Assembly: GCA_964566055.1 (NCBI GenBank)
Contig: CAZMHI010000002.1
Coordinates: forward strand, 1-64,000
DNA: 64,000 nucleotides
Reading direction: 5' to 3'
Source: TMED23 sp964566055
GTDB taxonomy: Bacteria; Pseudomonadota; Alphaproteobacteria; Rhodospirillales; UBA2165
Positions 7,396-17,500 of this stretch are shown here, one piece after another. The notes below the pieces were generated by a model. The model was not told where the DNA came from, did no database searches, and saw nothing but the letters and a program-made list of their open reading frames with translations. A program made the position numbers and the translations under genes. Position 1 is the stretch's first letter. Each line of letters begins with the position of its first letter.

Positions 7396-9329
7396 TAAGC
7401 GCTGGCGGGCGTGATGCCTTCGCGGCCTTCAGCCGTTTCGCCGAGCGCCATCAAAGCCATCGCGACAATATCGGTGCGCTTTAAGCCGGCCAGCTCGTAT
7501 TGTTTTTCCGGCTTGTCATGGTCGATAAACAGATCCGGCAGGGTCATAGCACGAAATTTCAAACCTTTGTCAAAAGCGCCTTCATTGGCCAGAAACTGCA
7601 TGACGTGCGCGGCAAAGCCACCGATTGAACCTTCTTCAATGGTGATCAGCACTTCGTGTTCTTTAGCGAGACGCAGGATCAGGTCCTGATCAAGCGGTTT
7701 GGCAAAACGCGCATCAGCTACGGTCGTTGACCAGCCTTTGGACGCCAGCTCATCGGCAGCCTCCAAGGCCTCCCGCAAACGGCCGCCTAAAGTTAACAGC
7801 GCCACTGACGTGCCCTCGCGCAAAATTCGGCCCTTGCCAATCTCCAACGGCGCGCCGATTTCAGGCATGTCAACACCTAGCCCCTCGCCGCGCGGATAAC
7901 GGAACGCCGAGGGCCGGTCATCGATTTGAACAGCTGTTGCGACCATGTGTTTAAGCTCGGCTTCATCTGCCGCCGCCATCACCACCATTTCCGGCAGACA
8001 GGCCAAATAGGCAATATCAAACGATCCGGCATGGGTCGCGCCATCGGCACCAACAAGCCCTGCCCGGTCAATGGCAAAGCGGACCGGCAATTTCTGAATG
8101 GCTACATCGTGAACGACTTGATCATAAGCGCGTTGCAGGAAAGTCGAATAGATGGTGGCAAAAGGCTTATAGCCTTCGGTTGCCATACCGGCGGCAAAAG
8201 TCACGCCATGTTGCTCGGCGATACCAACATCAAAAGTTCGTTCCGGAAAAGCCTCACCGAATTTATCGAGACCAGTACCGGACGGCATCGCTGCCGTTAT
8301 GGCCACGATCTTGTCGTCTTTCTCGGCTTCCTGGATCAGCGCTTCGGCATACACATTGGTATAAGACGGCGCATTTGATTTCGGCTTGTCCTGTTTACCG
8401 GTTACGACATCAAACTTGCCGACACCATGATATTTGTCAGCCGATTGTTCAGCCGGCTCATAGCCATGGCCTTTTTCGGTCACCACATGCAGCAAAACAG
8501 GACCGCTTTCTTCAGTGTCACGCAGATTTTTCAGGAGTGGCAGCAGGTGATCAATATTGTGGCCATCTACCGGGCCGATATAGAAAAATCCAAGTTCTTC
8601 AAACAGTGTGCCACCGGTTAAAATACCCCGCGCATATTCCTCTGCCCGGCGGGCCGTTTCTTCAACGCGCCGGGGCAATTTCTCGGCAATCTCTTTGGCG
8701 AAGTGGCGGATCGACTGGTAGGATTTTGATGATATCAAGCGTGACAGATAGGCGCTCATGGCGCCGACCGGCGGCGCAATCGACATGTCATTGTCGTTCA
8801 AAATAACGATCAGCCGGGAATCATTGGAGCCAGCATTATTCATCGCTTCATAGGCCATGCCGGCGCTCATCGAGCCATCGCCGATCACCGCCACAACATT
8901 ATTATTACCGCCTTCAAGATCGCGGGCGACCGCCATACCGAGCCCAGCCGAAATCGACGTCGAACTATGAGCCGCGCCAAATGGGTCATATTCGCTCTCG
9001 GTGCGTTTGGTAAATCCTGATAGGCCGCCGCCTTGACGCAGCGTGCGAATACGGTCACGCCGTCCGGTTAAAATCTTGTGCGGATAAGCTTGATGGCTGA
9101 CATCCCAGATCAGGCGATCATGCGGCGTATCAAAAACATGGTGCAGAGCAACGGCCAGTTCGACTACTCCTAGGCTGGCGCCAAGATGGCCGCCGGTAAT
9201 CGAGACAGCATCAATGGTTTCCGTCCGCACTTCATCCGCCAGCTGTTTTAGCTGGTCAGCTGAATAACCTCGGATATCCGACGGCTCACCAATCGTGTCC
9301 AGTAACGGCGTTTTACTATTGTCCGTCAC
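7395..9329 (-). CDS. dxs: 1-deoxy-D-xylulose-5-phosphate synthase
   Basis: Dxs joins pyruvate and glyceraldehyde-3-phosphate with thiamine diphosphate in the first step of the non-mevalonate isoprenoid pathway. At 644 residues it is of normal length. Visible landmarks are GGHLGASLG with the active-site His near residue 48, WDVSHQAYPHKILTGR, the ThDP-binding GDGSMSAGMAYEAMNNAG, and the transketolase-type AEQHGVTFAAGMA with the catalytic Glu. The C-terminal transketolase domain is complete. It lies between ispA (65-base gap) and tlyA (one-base overlap) in an arrangement common in Alphaproteobacteria, so isoprenoid precursor supply and prenyl elongation are co-expressed. Confidence 0.97.
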   Translation of the reverse strand: MTDNSKTPLLDTIGEPSDIRGYSADQLKQLADEVRTETIDAVSITGGHLGASLGVVELAVALHHVFDTPHDRLIWDVSHQAYPHKILTGRRDRIRTLRQGGGLSGFTKRTESEYDPFGAAHSSTSISAGLGMAVARDLEGGNNNVVAVIGDGSMSAGMAYEAMNNAGSNDSRLIVILNDNDMSIAPPVGAMSAYLSRLISSKSYQSIRHFAKEIAEKLPRRVEETARRAEEYARGILTGGTLFEELGFFYIGPVDGHNIDHLLPLLKNLRDTEESGPVLLHVVTEKGHGYEPAEQSADKYHGVGKFDVVTGKQDKPKSNAPSYTNVYAEALIQEAEKDDKIVAITAAMPSGTGLDKFGEAFPERTFDVGIAEQHGVTFAAGMATEGYKPFATIYSTFLQRAYDQVVHDVAIQKLPVRFAIDRAGLVGADGATHAGSFDIAYLACLPEMVVMAAADEAELKHMVATAVQIDDRPSAFRYPRGEGLGVDMPEIGAPLEIGKGRILREGTSVALLTLGGRLREALEAADELASKGWSTTVADARFAKPLDQDLILRLAKEHEVLITIEEGSIGGFAAHVMQFLANEGAFDKGLKFRAMTLPDLFIDHDKPEKQYELAGLKRTDIVAMALMALGETAEGREGITPASA

Positions 9330-9394
9330 GTTTTATCCTTCCCCTGGCCGGTCCCAGGTAATCTTTATAATTCGTATTATCCAATTATAATATG

Positions 9395-10282
9395 TTAATT
9401 TCGGCGATCTATCACAAATTGCGCCAAATCACGGAGAAGATTGCCTTTTTCACCGAAAATCTCAAGATGTTTCATCGCCTGATCGGTCAAAATCTCGGCT
9501 TGCTCGCGGGCGCGGTCAACACCTAATAGCGAAACAAAGGTCGCTTTGCCAGCAGCTTCATCCTTTTTTGTCGCCTTGCCAAGTTCATTTTCATCACCTT
9601 CGACGTCCAAAAGATCATCGGCAATTTGAAACGCCAGACCAATATCGTGGGCGTAGGCGCTCAATAAATGACGTTGGGTGTCGCTTGCTTTGCCGAGAAT
9701 AGCACCGGCTTGGCAGGAACAATTTATCAGCGAGCCGGTCTTCATACGTTGCAATCTCGTAATTTCAGGAACGCCGAGAGTATGATCCTCGGCGACGAGA
9801 TCAAGCATTTGCCCACCCACCATGCCATGTGCACCAATGGAGCGAGCGACTTCCAGAACCAAGTCACTACGCACTTTGGCGGAATCATGGGTATCGATAT
9901 CGCTCATGACTTCAAAGGCCAAAGTTAGCAAGGCATCACCCGCCAAGATGGCCGTCGCCTCGTCAAACTCAACATGACAAGTTGGTTTGCCGCGCCTGAG
10001 AGCGTCATTATCCATCGCCGGTAAATCATCATGGATCAGCGAATAGGTATGCACCATTTCAAGCGCCGCCGCGACACGCTCGGAACAAGAGCGCGAGACA
10101 TTAAAAAGATCGGCACAGGCCAACACCAAAAACGGTCGCAATCGCTTGCCGCCCGCCATCACGGAATAGCGCATCGCTTCGATAACTTGCGCTTCAGGGC
10201 CACTGCCGGCGGGGATAAGTTTCAGCAGCGCCGTTTCAGTCGCAGCCGCCACATCAGCCAGGGCATCTGTAAAATCGTTCAA
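9395..10282 (-). CDS. ispA: Farnesyl diphosphate synthase (geranyltranstransferase)
   Basis: IspA condenses IPP with DMAPP and GPP to make farnesyl diphosphate, the precursor of quinones, bactoprenol and hopanoids. The 295-residue protein has both aspartate-rich motifs of the trans-prenyltransferases: the first in SLIHDDLPAMDNDALRRG (about 80-97), with the two-residue insertion typical of bacterial FPP synthases, and the second in FQIADDLLDVEGD (about 218-230). The lysine- and arginine-containing GGKRLRPFLVLA lies near 47. The start is 13 bases downstream of xseB in the same operon. Confidence 0.95.
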   Translation of the reverse strand: MNDFTDALADVAAATETALLKLIPAGSGPEAQVIEAMRYSVMAGGKRLRPFLVLACADLFNVSRSCSERVAAALEMVHTYSLIHDDLPAMDNDALRRGKPTCHVEFDEATAILAGDALLTLAFEVMSDIDTHDSAKVRSDLVLEVARSIGAHGMVGGQMLDLVAEDHTLGVPEITRLQRMKTGSLINCSCQAGAILGKASDTQRHLLSAYAHDIGLAFQIADDLLDVEGDENELGKATKKDEAAGKATFVSLLGVDRAREQAEILTDQAMKHLEIFGEKGNLLRDLAQFVIDRRN

Positions 10283-10295
10283 AAAATGCTGCCTC

Positions 10296-10559
10296 TTAAG
10301 AAATTTCTACCGGTTCCGCCGTGGCGTCACCGTCCGGCCCAACCGAAATTTTTTCAATCCGCGCTTTGGCTTCATACAGTTTTGCTTCGCAATGCTTTTT
10401 CAGCAAAGTGCCCCGTTCATAAGCGCCGATTGCCTCATCAAGTTTATTGGCACCTTGTTCGAGATCACCGACAATTTCTTCGAGCTCAGCCAGCGCGTCT
10501 TCAAAACTCATTTTTTTGATATCTGCCGGAATTTTATTTTCGGCTTTTTCTTCAGCCAT
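10296..10559 (-). CDS. xseB: Exodeoxyribonuclease VII small subunit
   Basis: An 87-residue small subunit of the single-strand-specific exonuclease VII. The family pattern SFEDALAELEEIVGDLEQG...LDEAIGAYERGTLLKKHCEAKL occupies residues about 19-65, with a lysine/glutamate-rich head and an acidic tail. It is the first gene of the reverse operon with ispA, dxs and tlyA, a linkage seen across proteobacteria. The large subunit xseA is not in this window. Confidence 0.93.
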   Translation of the reverse strand: MAEEKAENKIPADIKKMSFEDALAELEEIVGDLEQGANKLDEAIGAYERGTLLKKHCEAKLYEAKARIEKISVGPDGDATAEPVEIS

Positions 10560-10642
10560 TTCCCAACCCCTGTACCAATAATGTGTATTTAATTTTGCCG
10601 CGGAGTGTACGCTGCCGTTCCCCCATCCTCAAACAGAAATAG

Positions 10643-11566
10643 TCACCCCATCATCGCACTCACATGCACCGCAGCGCTTTCGGCCAGGGCGTCGAGATCG
10701 TAGCCGCCTTCGAGCGTTGAAACCAGGCGGCCAGCGCAGCACTCGTCGGCAACGGACAAAAGTTCTTTCGTCACCCAGGCAAAATCTTCCGTCGTTACAT
10801 TGAGCTGACAAAGCGGGTCTTGAATATGGGCATCAAAGCCGACCGATACCAATAACAGTTCAGGATTAAACTCCCTGAGCGCCGGTAAAATGACATCCGT
10901 GTAGGCGGCGCGGAACGGCTCAGAGCCGCTGCCGGGGTTCAGGGGCACATTGACGATATTACCGATTCCGGTTTCGGAGGCCGCCCCGGTGCCAGGATAG
11001 GCCGGGTATTGATGGCTGGAGCCATAAAACAAGGTCGCCTCAGATTCGAACATGTGTTGCGTGCCGTTGCCGTGGTGAACGTCAAAATCTATCACCGCAA
11101 TCTTTTCGAGGCCGTGGCTAACTTGCGCATGTTTGGCGGCGATAGCGATATTGTTAAACAAACAAAAGCCCATGGCCTGAGCGTATTCGGCGTGATGCCC
11201 GGGAGGTCTGAGGGCGCAAAACGCATTGTCGGCATCACCTGAGATCACCTCATCAACGGCCTGACAGATGCCGCCGACCGCACGCAATGCCGCCTCCCCC
11301 GAGCCCGGAGATAAAATTGTATCGGGATCAAGCTGGGCGAAATCGCGCTCAGGTATCGCGGCGAATATTTTCTCGACATAGCTTGGCTCATGCATCAAGG
11401 CAATGGTTTCGAACGATGCTTCCGGCGCTTCGATTTTCTTGAGCCCCTCAAACTTGGCCCGTGATAGAGCCGCCCAGACCGCTTTCAGACGATCTGGTGA
11501 TTCAGGATGATGCGGTCCCGGCTCATGCATCAGACAGACTTCATGCCAATAAAAATGGGTGGTCAC
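10643..11566 (-). CDS. Histone deacetylase family protein (acetoin-utilisation/acetylpolyamine amidohydrolase type)
   Basis: A Zn-dependent deacetylase-fold enzyme of 307 residues. Active-site signatures are RPPGHHA (general base His pair), DFDVHHGNGTQ (Zn-binding Asp and His) and the later VSVGFDAHIQDPL with the third Zn ligand Asp; STLEGGYDL closes the site. Bacterial members act on acetylated small molecules or proteins; the substrate is not predictable. I chose the GTG at 11566 because AAGGAA lies eight bases before it and homology begins at once (THFYWHE). A longer frame starting at 11650 adds 28 unlike residues and would run through the divergent promoter. It is upstream of xseB on the same strand and may belong to the same transcript. 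Confidence 0.88.
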   Translation of the reverse strand: MTTHFYWHEVCLMHEPGPHHPESPDRLKAVWAALSRAKFEGLKKIEAPEASFETIALMHEPSYVEKIFAAIPERDFAQLDPDTILSPGSGEAALRAVGGICQAVDEVISGDADNAFCALRPPGHHAEYAQAMGFCLFNNIAIAAKHAQVSHGLEKIAVIDFDVHHGNGTQHMFESEATLFYGSSHQYPAYPGTGAASETGIGNIVNVPLNPGSGSEPFRAAYTDVILPALREFNPELLLVSVGFDAHIQDPLCQLNVTTEDFAWVTKELLSVADECCAGRLVSTLEGGYDLDALAESAAVHVSAMMG

Positions 11567-11613
11567 GCGGGAGTTTCCTTTTCGATTGTACGCAGTGCGG
11601 TCAAATACTACTC

Positions 11614-11622
11614 TGGTATAAA
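11614..11622 (+). promoter_or_regulatory. Extended -10 promoter of IclR-family gene
   Basis: TG-G-TATAAA is an extended -10 element, predicting a start near 11629 and a leader of about 20 bases carrying AAAGG before the GTG. It lies in the 85-base gap between the divergent deacetylase and IclR genes. No clear -35 box is present. Confidence 0.45.
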
Positions 11623-11651
11623 TTAAGCCAATACACGAAAGGTAACGCAAA

Positions 11652-12458
11652 GTGAGCCAACCGGTACAGCGATATAAAGGTGTTAAAAGCGCTGAGCGTC
11701 TTTTGGTGCTGATCGAAACGCTTAATCATCTCAAAGGCGCTAAAGTCGCGGAGCTCGCCAAGGCTACAGGGTTTTCCCGCCCGGCCGTTTACCGCTTGCT
11801 TAACGCCCTCGAATCCTTTGGCTATGTGCGCCTGCAGAAATCAGATGATTGTTATTATTTAACCCATCTGGTGCGCCGCCTAAGTGATGGCTTTGGCGAG
11901 GAAGATTGGGTGCAAAGTATCGCCGCCCCCATTTTGCAGGAAGCGGTCGAAGAAATCACCTGGCCGGTCGATCTTATAACTTTTCTTAATGACGCCATGT
12001 ATATCCGGGAGACGACCCGCAGTTACAGCCCGTTCACCATCGATTGGGTTTCGGTCGGTGAGCGTCTGCCGATGCTGGTGACGTCAGTAGGCCGTGCTTA
12101 TTTAAGCTTTTGCCCCGAGCCTGAGCAGCTGGAAATCCTTGAGAGCCTGCAGCGTTCAGATGACGAATTTGACCAATTGGCGAACGATAAAATCTACGTT
12201 CGAAATATGATTAATTGGACGAGGAAACACGGCTACGGCAAGCGGGATGATGGTTTTCATACTCTCCGCAAAACCTCCAGTATTGCCGTGCCAATCATGA
12301 ATGAAAGCCGCGTCGCCGCAACACTCGCCATTACATTTATATCTTCCGCCGCAACCCCTGAAGAAATAGCGGCACGGCATTTAGAAGCCCTAAAATCAGC
12401 CGCCCACAAGATTGAAGTTGAAGTTAAAAACGCCAAAAAATGGGAAACCATGCCATAA
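11652..12458 (+). CDS. IclR-family transcriptional regulator
   Basis: A 268-residue regulator with an N-terminal winged helix-turn-helix (about residues 11-70: SAERLLVLIETLN, then VAELAKATGFSRPAVYRLLNALESFGYV) and a C-terminal IclR effector domain containing the usual GRAYLSFCP segment. The sequence resembles MhpR-type IclR proteins that sense aromatic or small organic acids, but the ligand is unknown. It starts with GTG, with AAAGG nine bases upstream. It is divergent from the deacetylase-like gene and 290 bases upstream of the efflux adaptor on the same strand; control of either neighbour is possible but unproven. Confidence 0.88.
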   Translation: MSQPVQRYKGVKSAERLLVLIETLNHLKGAKVAELAKATGFSRPAVYRLLNALESFGYVRLQKSDDCYYLTHLVRRLSDGFGEEDWVQSIAAPILQEAVEEITWPVDLITFLNDAMYIRETTRSYSPFTIDWVSVGERLPMLVTSVGRAYLSFCPEPEQLEILESLQRSDDEFDQLANDKIYVRNMINWTRKHGYGKRDDGFHTLRKTSSIAVPIMNESRVAATLAITFISSAATPEEIAARHLEALKSAAHKIEVEVKNAKKWETMP

Positions 12459-12648
12459 TTTCACTTCTCAATTAAAAGTGACGTGGATGAGAGGTATGGG
12501 AGATTGCTGTTTTTTACATAATTAACTAAGTTAAAGCCCTGAAAATAGGTGGGGTACCTGATTTTTTGTCTATATTGATGAATTTTATTGCTATTTATTT
12601 TAAATAATTAAATTTCAAAAGTAGCGACGGAATCTCATAATTCAGCCG

Positions 12649-12725
12649 TTATACCCCAATTCGGGGTATAAAATTACCGAAACCTTGGTTTCGAATAGAA
12701 ATAAAACTGAGATATTAAATCTCAG
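12649..12725 (+). promoter_or_regulatory. Three successive perfect inverted repeats upstream of the RND adaptor
   Basis: TTATACCCC/GGGGTATAA (12649-12657 and 12663-12671), CGAAACC/GGTTTCG (12678-12684 and 12687-12693) and CTGAGAT/ATCTCAG (12707-12713 and 12719-12725) follow one another with short loops. The last ends 24 bases before the ATG at 12750. A weaker fourth hairpin (ACGG...CCGT, about 12626-12650) may precede them. They could be operators or a structured 5' leader; none has a terminator-like T-tract. Confidence 0.55.
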
Positions 12726-12749
12726 AAGTTGTGGGGAGACTTTAATAAA

Positions 12750-14546
12750 ATGAATTTTTTAGTACAAAAATCCAACGGCAAAATCTTTAGCCATTTAATG
12801 CCGATATGCATCATTGGTCTGGCGGCGCTAATGCTTTCCAGCATTACTGCAATTGATTCCGTTCAGGCTCAAGGGCTTAGCCAGGATCAGCGCCGCGCCA
12901 TTATCCAAAGCCTCTCCGATGAAGAACGGCAAAAATTCTTTGGCATGAGCCGGGAAGAGAAACAAAAATTCTTTCAGACCAGGACTAAATCCTCTGGCGG
13001 CGGCAACAAATCTGCTGACCGCCCTAGCGGCGGTCGCCAGGGCGCATCCGGTGGCCGTCCCAGTGGAGGCCGTGGTGGCCCGGGTGGCAGACGCCGGGGA
13101 GGCCGCCCGCCAACCTTGGTCGAACTCGCTGATGTCGCGCGCGAGCCACTGGTGCAAACCTTCCCCATTACCGGTCGTCTCGTAGCCAGCCAAAAAAGCG
13201 CCATAGCTGCCCGCATCAAAGGCAGTGTGCGGAAAATTCTGGTCGAAGTCGGCGACCGCGTTAAAGCCGGTCAGGTTTTGGCGCAACTGGATGTAGATCG
13301 CCTCAAATTAGAGGCCGAACTTCGCAGTGCCGATGTGTTGGCCGCCCGCGCCAAATGGAAAACAGCGCAGGCTCAAGTTGGCCTCGTCAGCCAGGAGCTC
13401 AAACGCTTACAACGCTTGCGTAAATCAGCTGCTTTCAGTCAGGCGCGTTTTGAAGATAAAAAACAGGAAGTCGTCAAAGCTAAATCAGCTGTTGATGAAA
13501 CCGCTGCAGCCTTAAAACGCGCCCGCGCGCAACGCGACCTCGCCCGCATTGATTTGAAGGACGCCACCATTCGCGCCCCCTATTCCGGCGCCATTTTAGT
13601 GCGTCACGTTTCACCGGGCGCTTTTATTAATGCCGGCTCTCCAATTGTCACGCTGATGGATGACGAATCCCTGGAAATCGAAGCTGATGTGCCGTCGATC
13701 CGTTTATCCGGAGTGCCCGAAGGCCGGGTAATCGATATTCAGCTAGATAACAACACCAAAATAAAAGCCGCTGTTCGCGCTATAATTCCAGATGAGAACC
13801 CGCTCGCCCGTACTCGTGCCGTACGTCTGGCGCCCGATATATCCGGCACCAAAATTAAACTCGTCGCCAATCAAAGTGTCGTCTTGGAAGTGCCGCAGGG
13901 CGAGACCCGCAACGTTGTTGCGATACCGAAAGACGCTGTCGTCAACCGTCAATCAGGTAAGATTGTTTACGTTTTCCAGGACGGTACAGTTCGGCCCGCC
14001 AATATAGATATCGGCGAATCCTTTGGCGGTAAATTTGAAGTGCTGTCCGGTCTTAAACCCGGCCAGAAGGTCGTCGTTAAAGGCAATGAGTTGTTGCGAC
14101 CCGGCCAGCGTGTTCGCGTTAAAAGATCAAGCGGCAGACCTGGCGCCAGCCGATCCGGCGGACCGAGTGCAGGCCGATCCGGCGGGCGGCCTGGCGGACA
14201 ACAAGGCGGTCGTTCCGGTGGTAATTCCAATCGCCGGGCGCTCATTCAAAGCCTGAGTCCTGAAGAACGGCAAAAATTCTTCGCCATGAGCCGCGAAGAA
14301 AAACAAAAGTTTTTTCAATCGCGCAGTAAAGCCGGCAGCGGCGGCGCCAAGGCAGCAACGCCGCCTCAACCTAGAAGTGGGAATGCGGGTGGCGGCAATC
14401 GCGGTGGCGCCGGTGGCGGAATGCCTCGCGAAAAACGCCGCGCCATTATCCAAAGTTTGAGCCCCGAAGAACGGCAGAAATTCTTTTCGATGAGCCCGGA
14501 AGAAAAACAAAAATTCTTCCGTGAGAAAGCTGGGAGTGCTTCCTGA
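12750..14546 (+). CDS. RND efflux periplasmic adaptor (HlyD/membrane-fusion family) with three repeated C/N-terminal modules
   Basis: This adaptor links an inner-membrane RND pump to an outer-membrane channel. The 598-residue protein begins with a signal/anchor (about residues 12-40, ending AQA-like) and has a lipoyl half-motif (GSVRKILVEVGDRVKAGQVLAQLD), a helical hairpin, the second lipoyl half (ATIRAPYSGAI), a beta-barrel and a membrane-proximal domain. It is much longer than usual (about 380). A 31-residue module with SLSxEERQKFFxMS and EEKQKFF occurs three times: once before the core (12891-12983) and twice after it (14232-14324, 14436-14528), joined by Gly/Arg/Ser-rich linkers. Each module itself contains two EE[RK]QKFF halves. 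The ATG at 12750, behind GGGGAG, is chosen over a TTG at 12729. The stop overlaps the pump gene by one base. Confidence 0.9.
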   Translation: MNFLVQKSNGKIFSHLMPICIIGLAALMLSSITAIDSVQAQGLSQDQRRAIIQSLSDEERQKFFGMSREEKQKFFQTRTKSSGGGNKSADRPSGGRQGASGGRPSGGRGGPGGRRRGGRPPTLVELADVAREPLVQTFPITGRLVASQKSAIAARIKGSVRKILVEVGDRVKAGQVLAQLDVDRLKLEAELRSADVLAARAKWKTAQAQVGLVSQELKRLQRLRKSAAFSQARFEDKKQEVVKAKSAVDETAAALKRARAQRDLARIDLKDATIRAPYSGAILVRHVSPGAFINAGSPIVTLMDDESLEIEADVPSIRLSGVPEGRVIDIQLDNNTKIKAAVRAIIPDENPLARTRAVRLAPDISGTKIKLVANQSVVLEVPQGETRNVVAIPKDAVVNRQSGKIVYVFQDGTVRPANIDIGESFGGKFEVLSGLKPGQKVVVKGNELLRPGQRVRVKRSSGRPGASRSGGPSAGRSGGRPGGQQGGRSGGNSNRRALIQSLSPEERQKFFAMSREEKQKFFQSRSKAGSGGAKAATPPQPRSGNAGGGNRGGAGGGMPREKRRAIIQSLSPEERQKFFSMSPEEKQKFFREKAGSAS

Positions 14547-17500
14547 TGCCTTTGATCGAACTAGCCATTAAACGACCGGTCGCAGTTCTATCAGTCGTCT
14601 TGATGATCGTCCTGATGGGGTTTGTTGCCCTGCAATTAATCCCTATCCAATTGACGCCGGATTTACGTAAACCGGTCGTGGCGATCTTTACCCCTTGGCC
14701 TGGCGCCTCGCCCACCGAAGTAGAACGTGAAATCACCACTCGCCAGGAAGAAGCCCTGACCGGGCTTGATGGTTTGGAAGAAATATCCAGCACCAGCCGT
14801 GATGGCTTATCTCGCATACGACTTGAGTTCTCTATTGATACCAATATGGATAAGGCGCTGATGCTGATCGGCAATTCGCTGACCAATATTTCCGGCATTC
14901 CGGATGATGCAAGGCAACCGCGTATCCGTACCCGCGATTCCGAAGATAACCCGATTGCCTGGTTTGTGATAAACAAATTACCCGGCAACGAAAAAGACAT
15001 TCAAACCTACGGCGCCTTTCTGGAAGATTTTTTAGCCGACCGGCTCGAACGTATTCCCGGCATTGCGCTGGCAAATGTATATGGCGGTAAACGCCGGGAA
15101 ATTCAGGTCATTGTTGATCCGCAAAAGCTGGCGAGATTCGGCCTGGCCGTACCTGATGTGATAAACGCCATGCGCAATGCCAATGCCTCGGTGTCAGCCG
15201 GGGTCGTTGAGGAAGGCAAGCGCCGCTACATTGTCCGCACTGACAATGAACTGGTCGATGAAGAACGAATTGAAAATCTAATTGTCAGAACCCAAGTCGA
15301 TCAAATCACCGGCCGCATCGCCCGGGTCAGAGTTTCTGATGTGGCGAAAGTCAGTTTTAGTTTCAAGAAAGCCCACACCTATATCCTCAACAATGGCAAC
15401 AAATCGATTGTCTCCAATGTTGTTCGTGATACCGGCGTTAATGTCATTGAAGTGATGGAAAATGTGCGGGCTGCCGTCAAAGAGCTCAATGAAGGCTCCC
15501 TCCGGCAAGCGGGTCTCGTGCTTCGCCAAGTCCATGATGACACGATATACATCAACTCGGCCATTGGTCTGGTACAGCAAAACATCGTTGTCGGCGGCCT
15601 TTTAGCGGCACTCATCCTAATGCTGTTCCTGCGCTCCATTAGAGCTACTGTTATTATCTCTCTGGCGATACCGGTATCTGTGATCGGCTCCTTTGTCGCC
15701 ATGGCTGCGCTTGGCCGCTCGATCAACGTGATTTCTTTGGCTGGCATCGCTTTTGCTGTCGGCATGGTCGTCGACGCAGCTATTGTCGTGCTTGAAAATA
15801 TTTTCCGCTTAAGGCAACAGGGCAAATCACCTTTTGAAGCAGCACTCCATGGCGCCAAGCAAGTTTGGGGCGCGGTCTTTGTCTCAGCCCTCACGACGGT
15901 GATGGTGTTCGTGCCGATTTTGGTGATGAAACTCGAAGTCGGCCAATTGTTCCGCGATATCGCCGTGGCCATTTCCGTTGCCGTGCTACTGTCCCTGATT
16001 GTCTCGATCACGGTGATTCCAGCGCTTTCAAATAAAATGCTCGCCGGCCCAGTAAAGGATTTCTCCCATGCCCTCCGCTTGCCGGTAATCGATCATTTTG
16101 CCAGATTCTTTTACCGCTTTGTGCTTGGCTATGCCCGCCGTGTCGTCGACAGCAAAAAACTCGCACTGGCGACCATTGTCGTCGTTTGCGGTGTAACCGG
16201 TGTCGCGACTTGGGCCTTCCTGCCAAAGCTTGAATACCTGCCGGAAGGCAATCGGAATCTAGTTATCGCTCGAATTGCCACACCACCCGGCTACAATCTG
16301 GATGCAGTGCGCGAGATTGCCGCCAACACTTTTAACCGCTTGCGGCCCAATTTATGGGAACCTGGCACCGAGCCGGTACAAGAAGCGGATGGCCCGGTAA
16401 AAATGAGCCGTTTCTGGTTTGTAATCCGGCGCGGCTTCACCATCGCCGCCGGCGCTGCGGTTGATCCGACACGCACAAAAGAGCTGATTCCAATTATCCG
16501 CCGGGCAATATTCCAGGAGCCCGGCAGCCGTGGCTTTGTCTTCCAAACATCTCTGTTTGGCCGAGGGTTTGGCGGTGGCCGAAATATCAATCTCGACATC
16601 TCAGGCTCCGACTTGAACGATGTTTTGGAAGTTGCCGGACGCGCTTTCCAGACCGTAGCCCGCATGTTCCCTCGTAGTCAGGGAAATCAGGTGCGCGCGA
16701 ACCCCGGCTTGCAAAACGCCTCGCCTGAAATCCGTTTGGTGCCGGACCCGCGTGCCTTATCCGATAACGGTATGACCGCCAAAGAACTTGGCCAAACTGT
16801 CGATACCTTTAATGACGGAATGCGGGTCGCCGAAGTAACAGTCGGCGGCAATCGCATGGACTTAACCTTAATGGGGCCAGACAAATATGTCAGCCGCACC
16901 GAGAGTATCAGCAATTTACCAGTGGTGACGCGCTCCGGCCTGATTTTGCCGGCGAGTTCACTGGCAAAAGTTGTCGTCACTTCAAGTCCCGATCAAATCC
17001 GTCATCTGGAGCGCGTCCGAACAGTTACCCTGCGTATCCGGCCTTCGCGCGCTGTTGCTCTGGAGGTTGCGATGGATCAAGTCCGCAGTGATGTCATGGA
17101 TAAATTAAAAGCTGAAGGTTTACCGCCAGGTGTTTCAATAAAAATGGGTGGAACAGCCGATGCCCTGACTAAAACCTTTGATAGCATGTTGTTGAATTTA
17201 TTCTTGGCACTTGTCATAGTATATCTCGTGATGGCGATACTATTTGAGAGCTTCATCTATCCCTTTATTATTATTTTCACCGTGCCATTGGCCACCGCCG
17301 GTGGTGTAGCCGGACTGACAATTTTAAATACCATCCGTTTCCAAGCCCTAGATATGTTGACTTTGCTTGGCTTTGTTATTTTAATTGGAATTGTCGTGAA
17401 CAACGCAATTTTGCTGGTTCACCAAACACTAATTCATGTCCGCGAAGAAGGAATGAACGCTACCGATGCAATTATGGAAGCAACCCGCAATCGTGTCCGG

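Noticed and set aside
11567..11650. Possible 28-residue N-terminal extension of the deacetylase-like protein
   Set aside because: It has no ribosome site, is unlike the family, and would cross the promoter of the divergent IclR gene. The GTG at 11566 has AAGGAA in front.
12891..14528. Possible mobile or CRISPR-like repeats at the three 93-base copies
   Set aside because: The copies stay in frame inside one gene, differ mainly at synonymous or similar codons and have unequal, coding spacers; they are protein modules.
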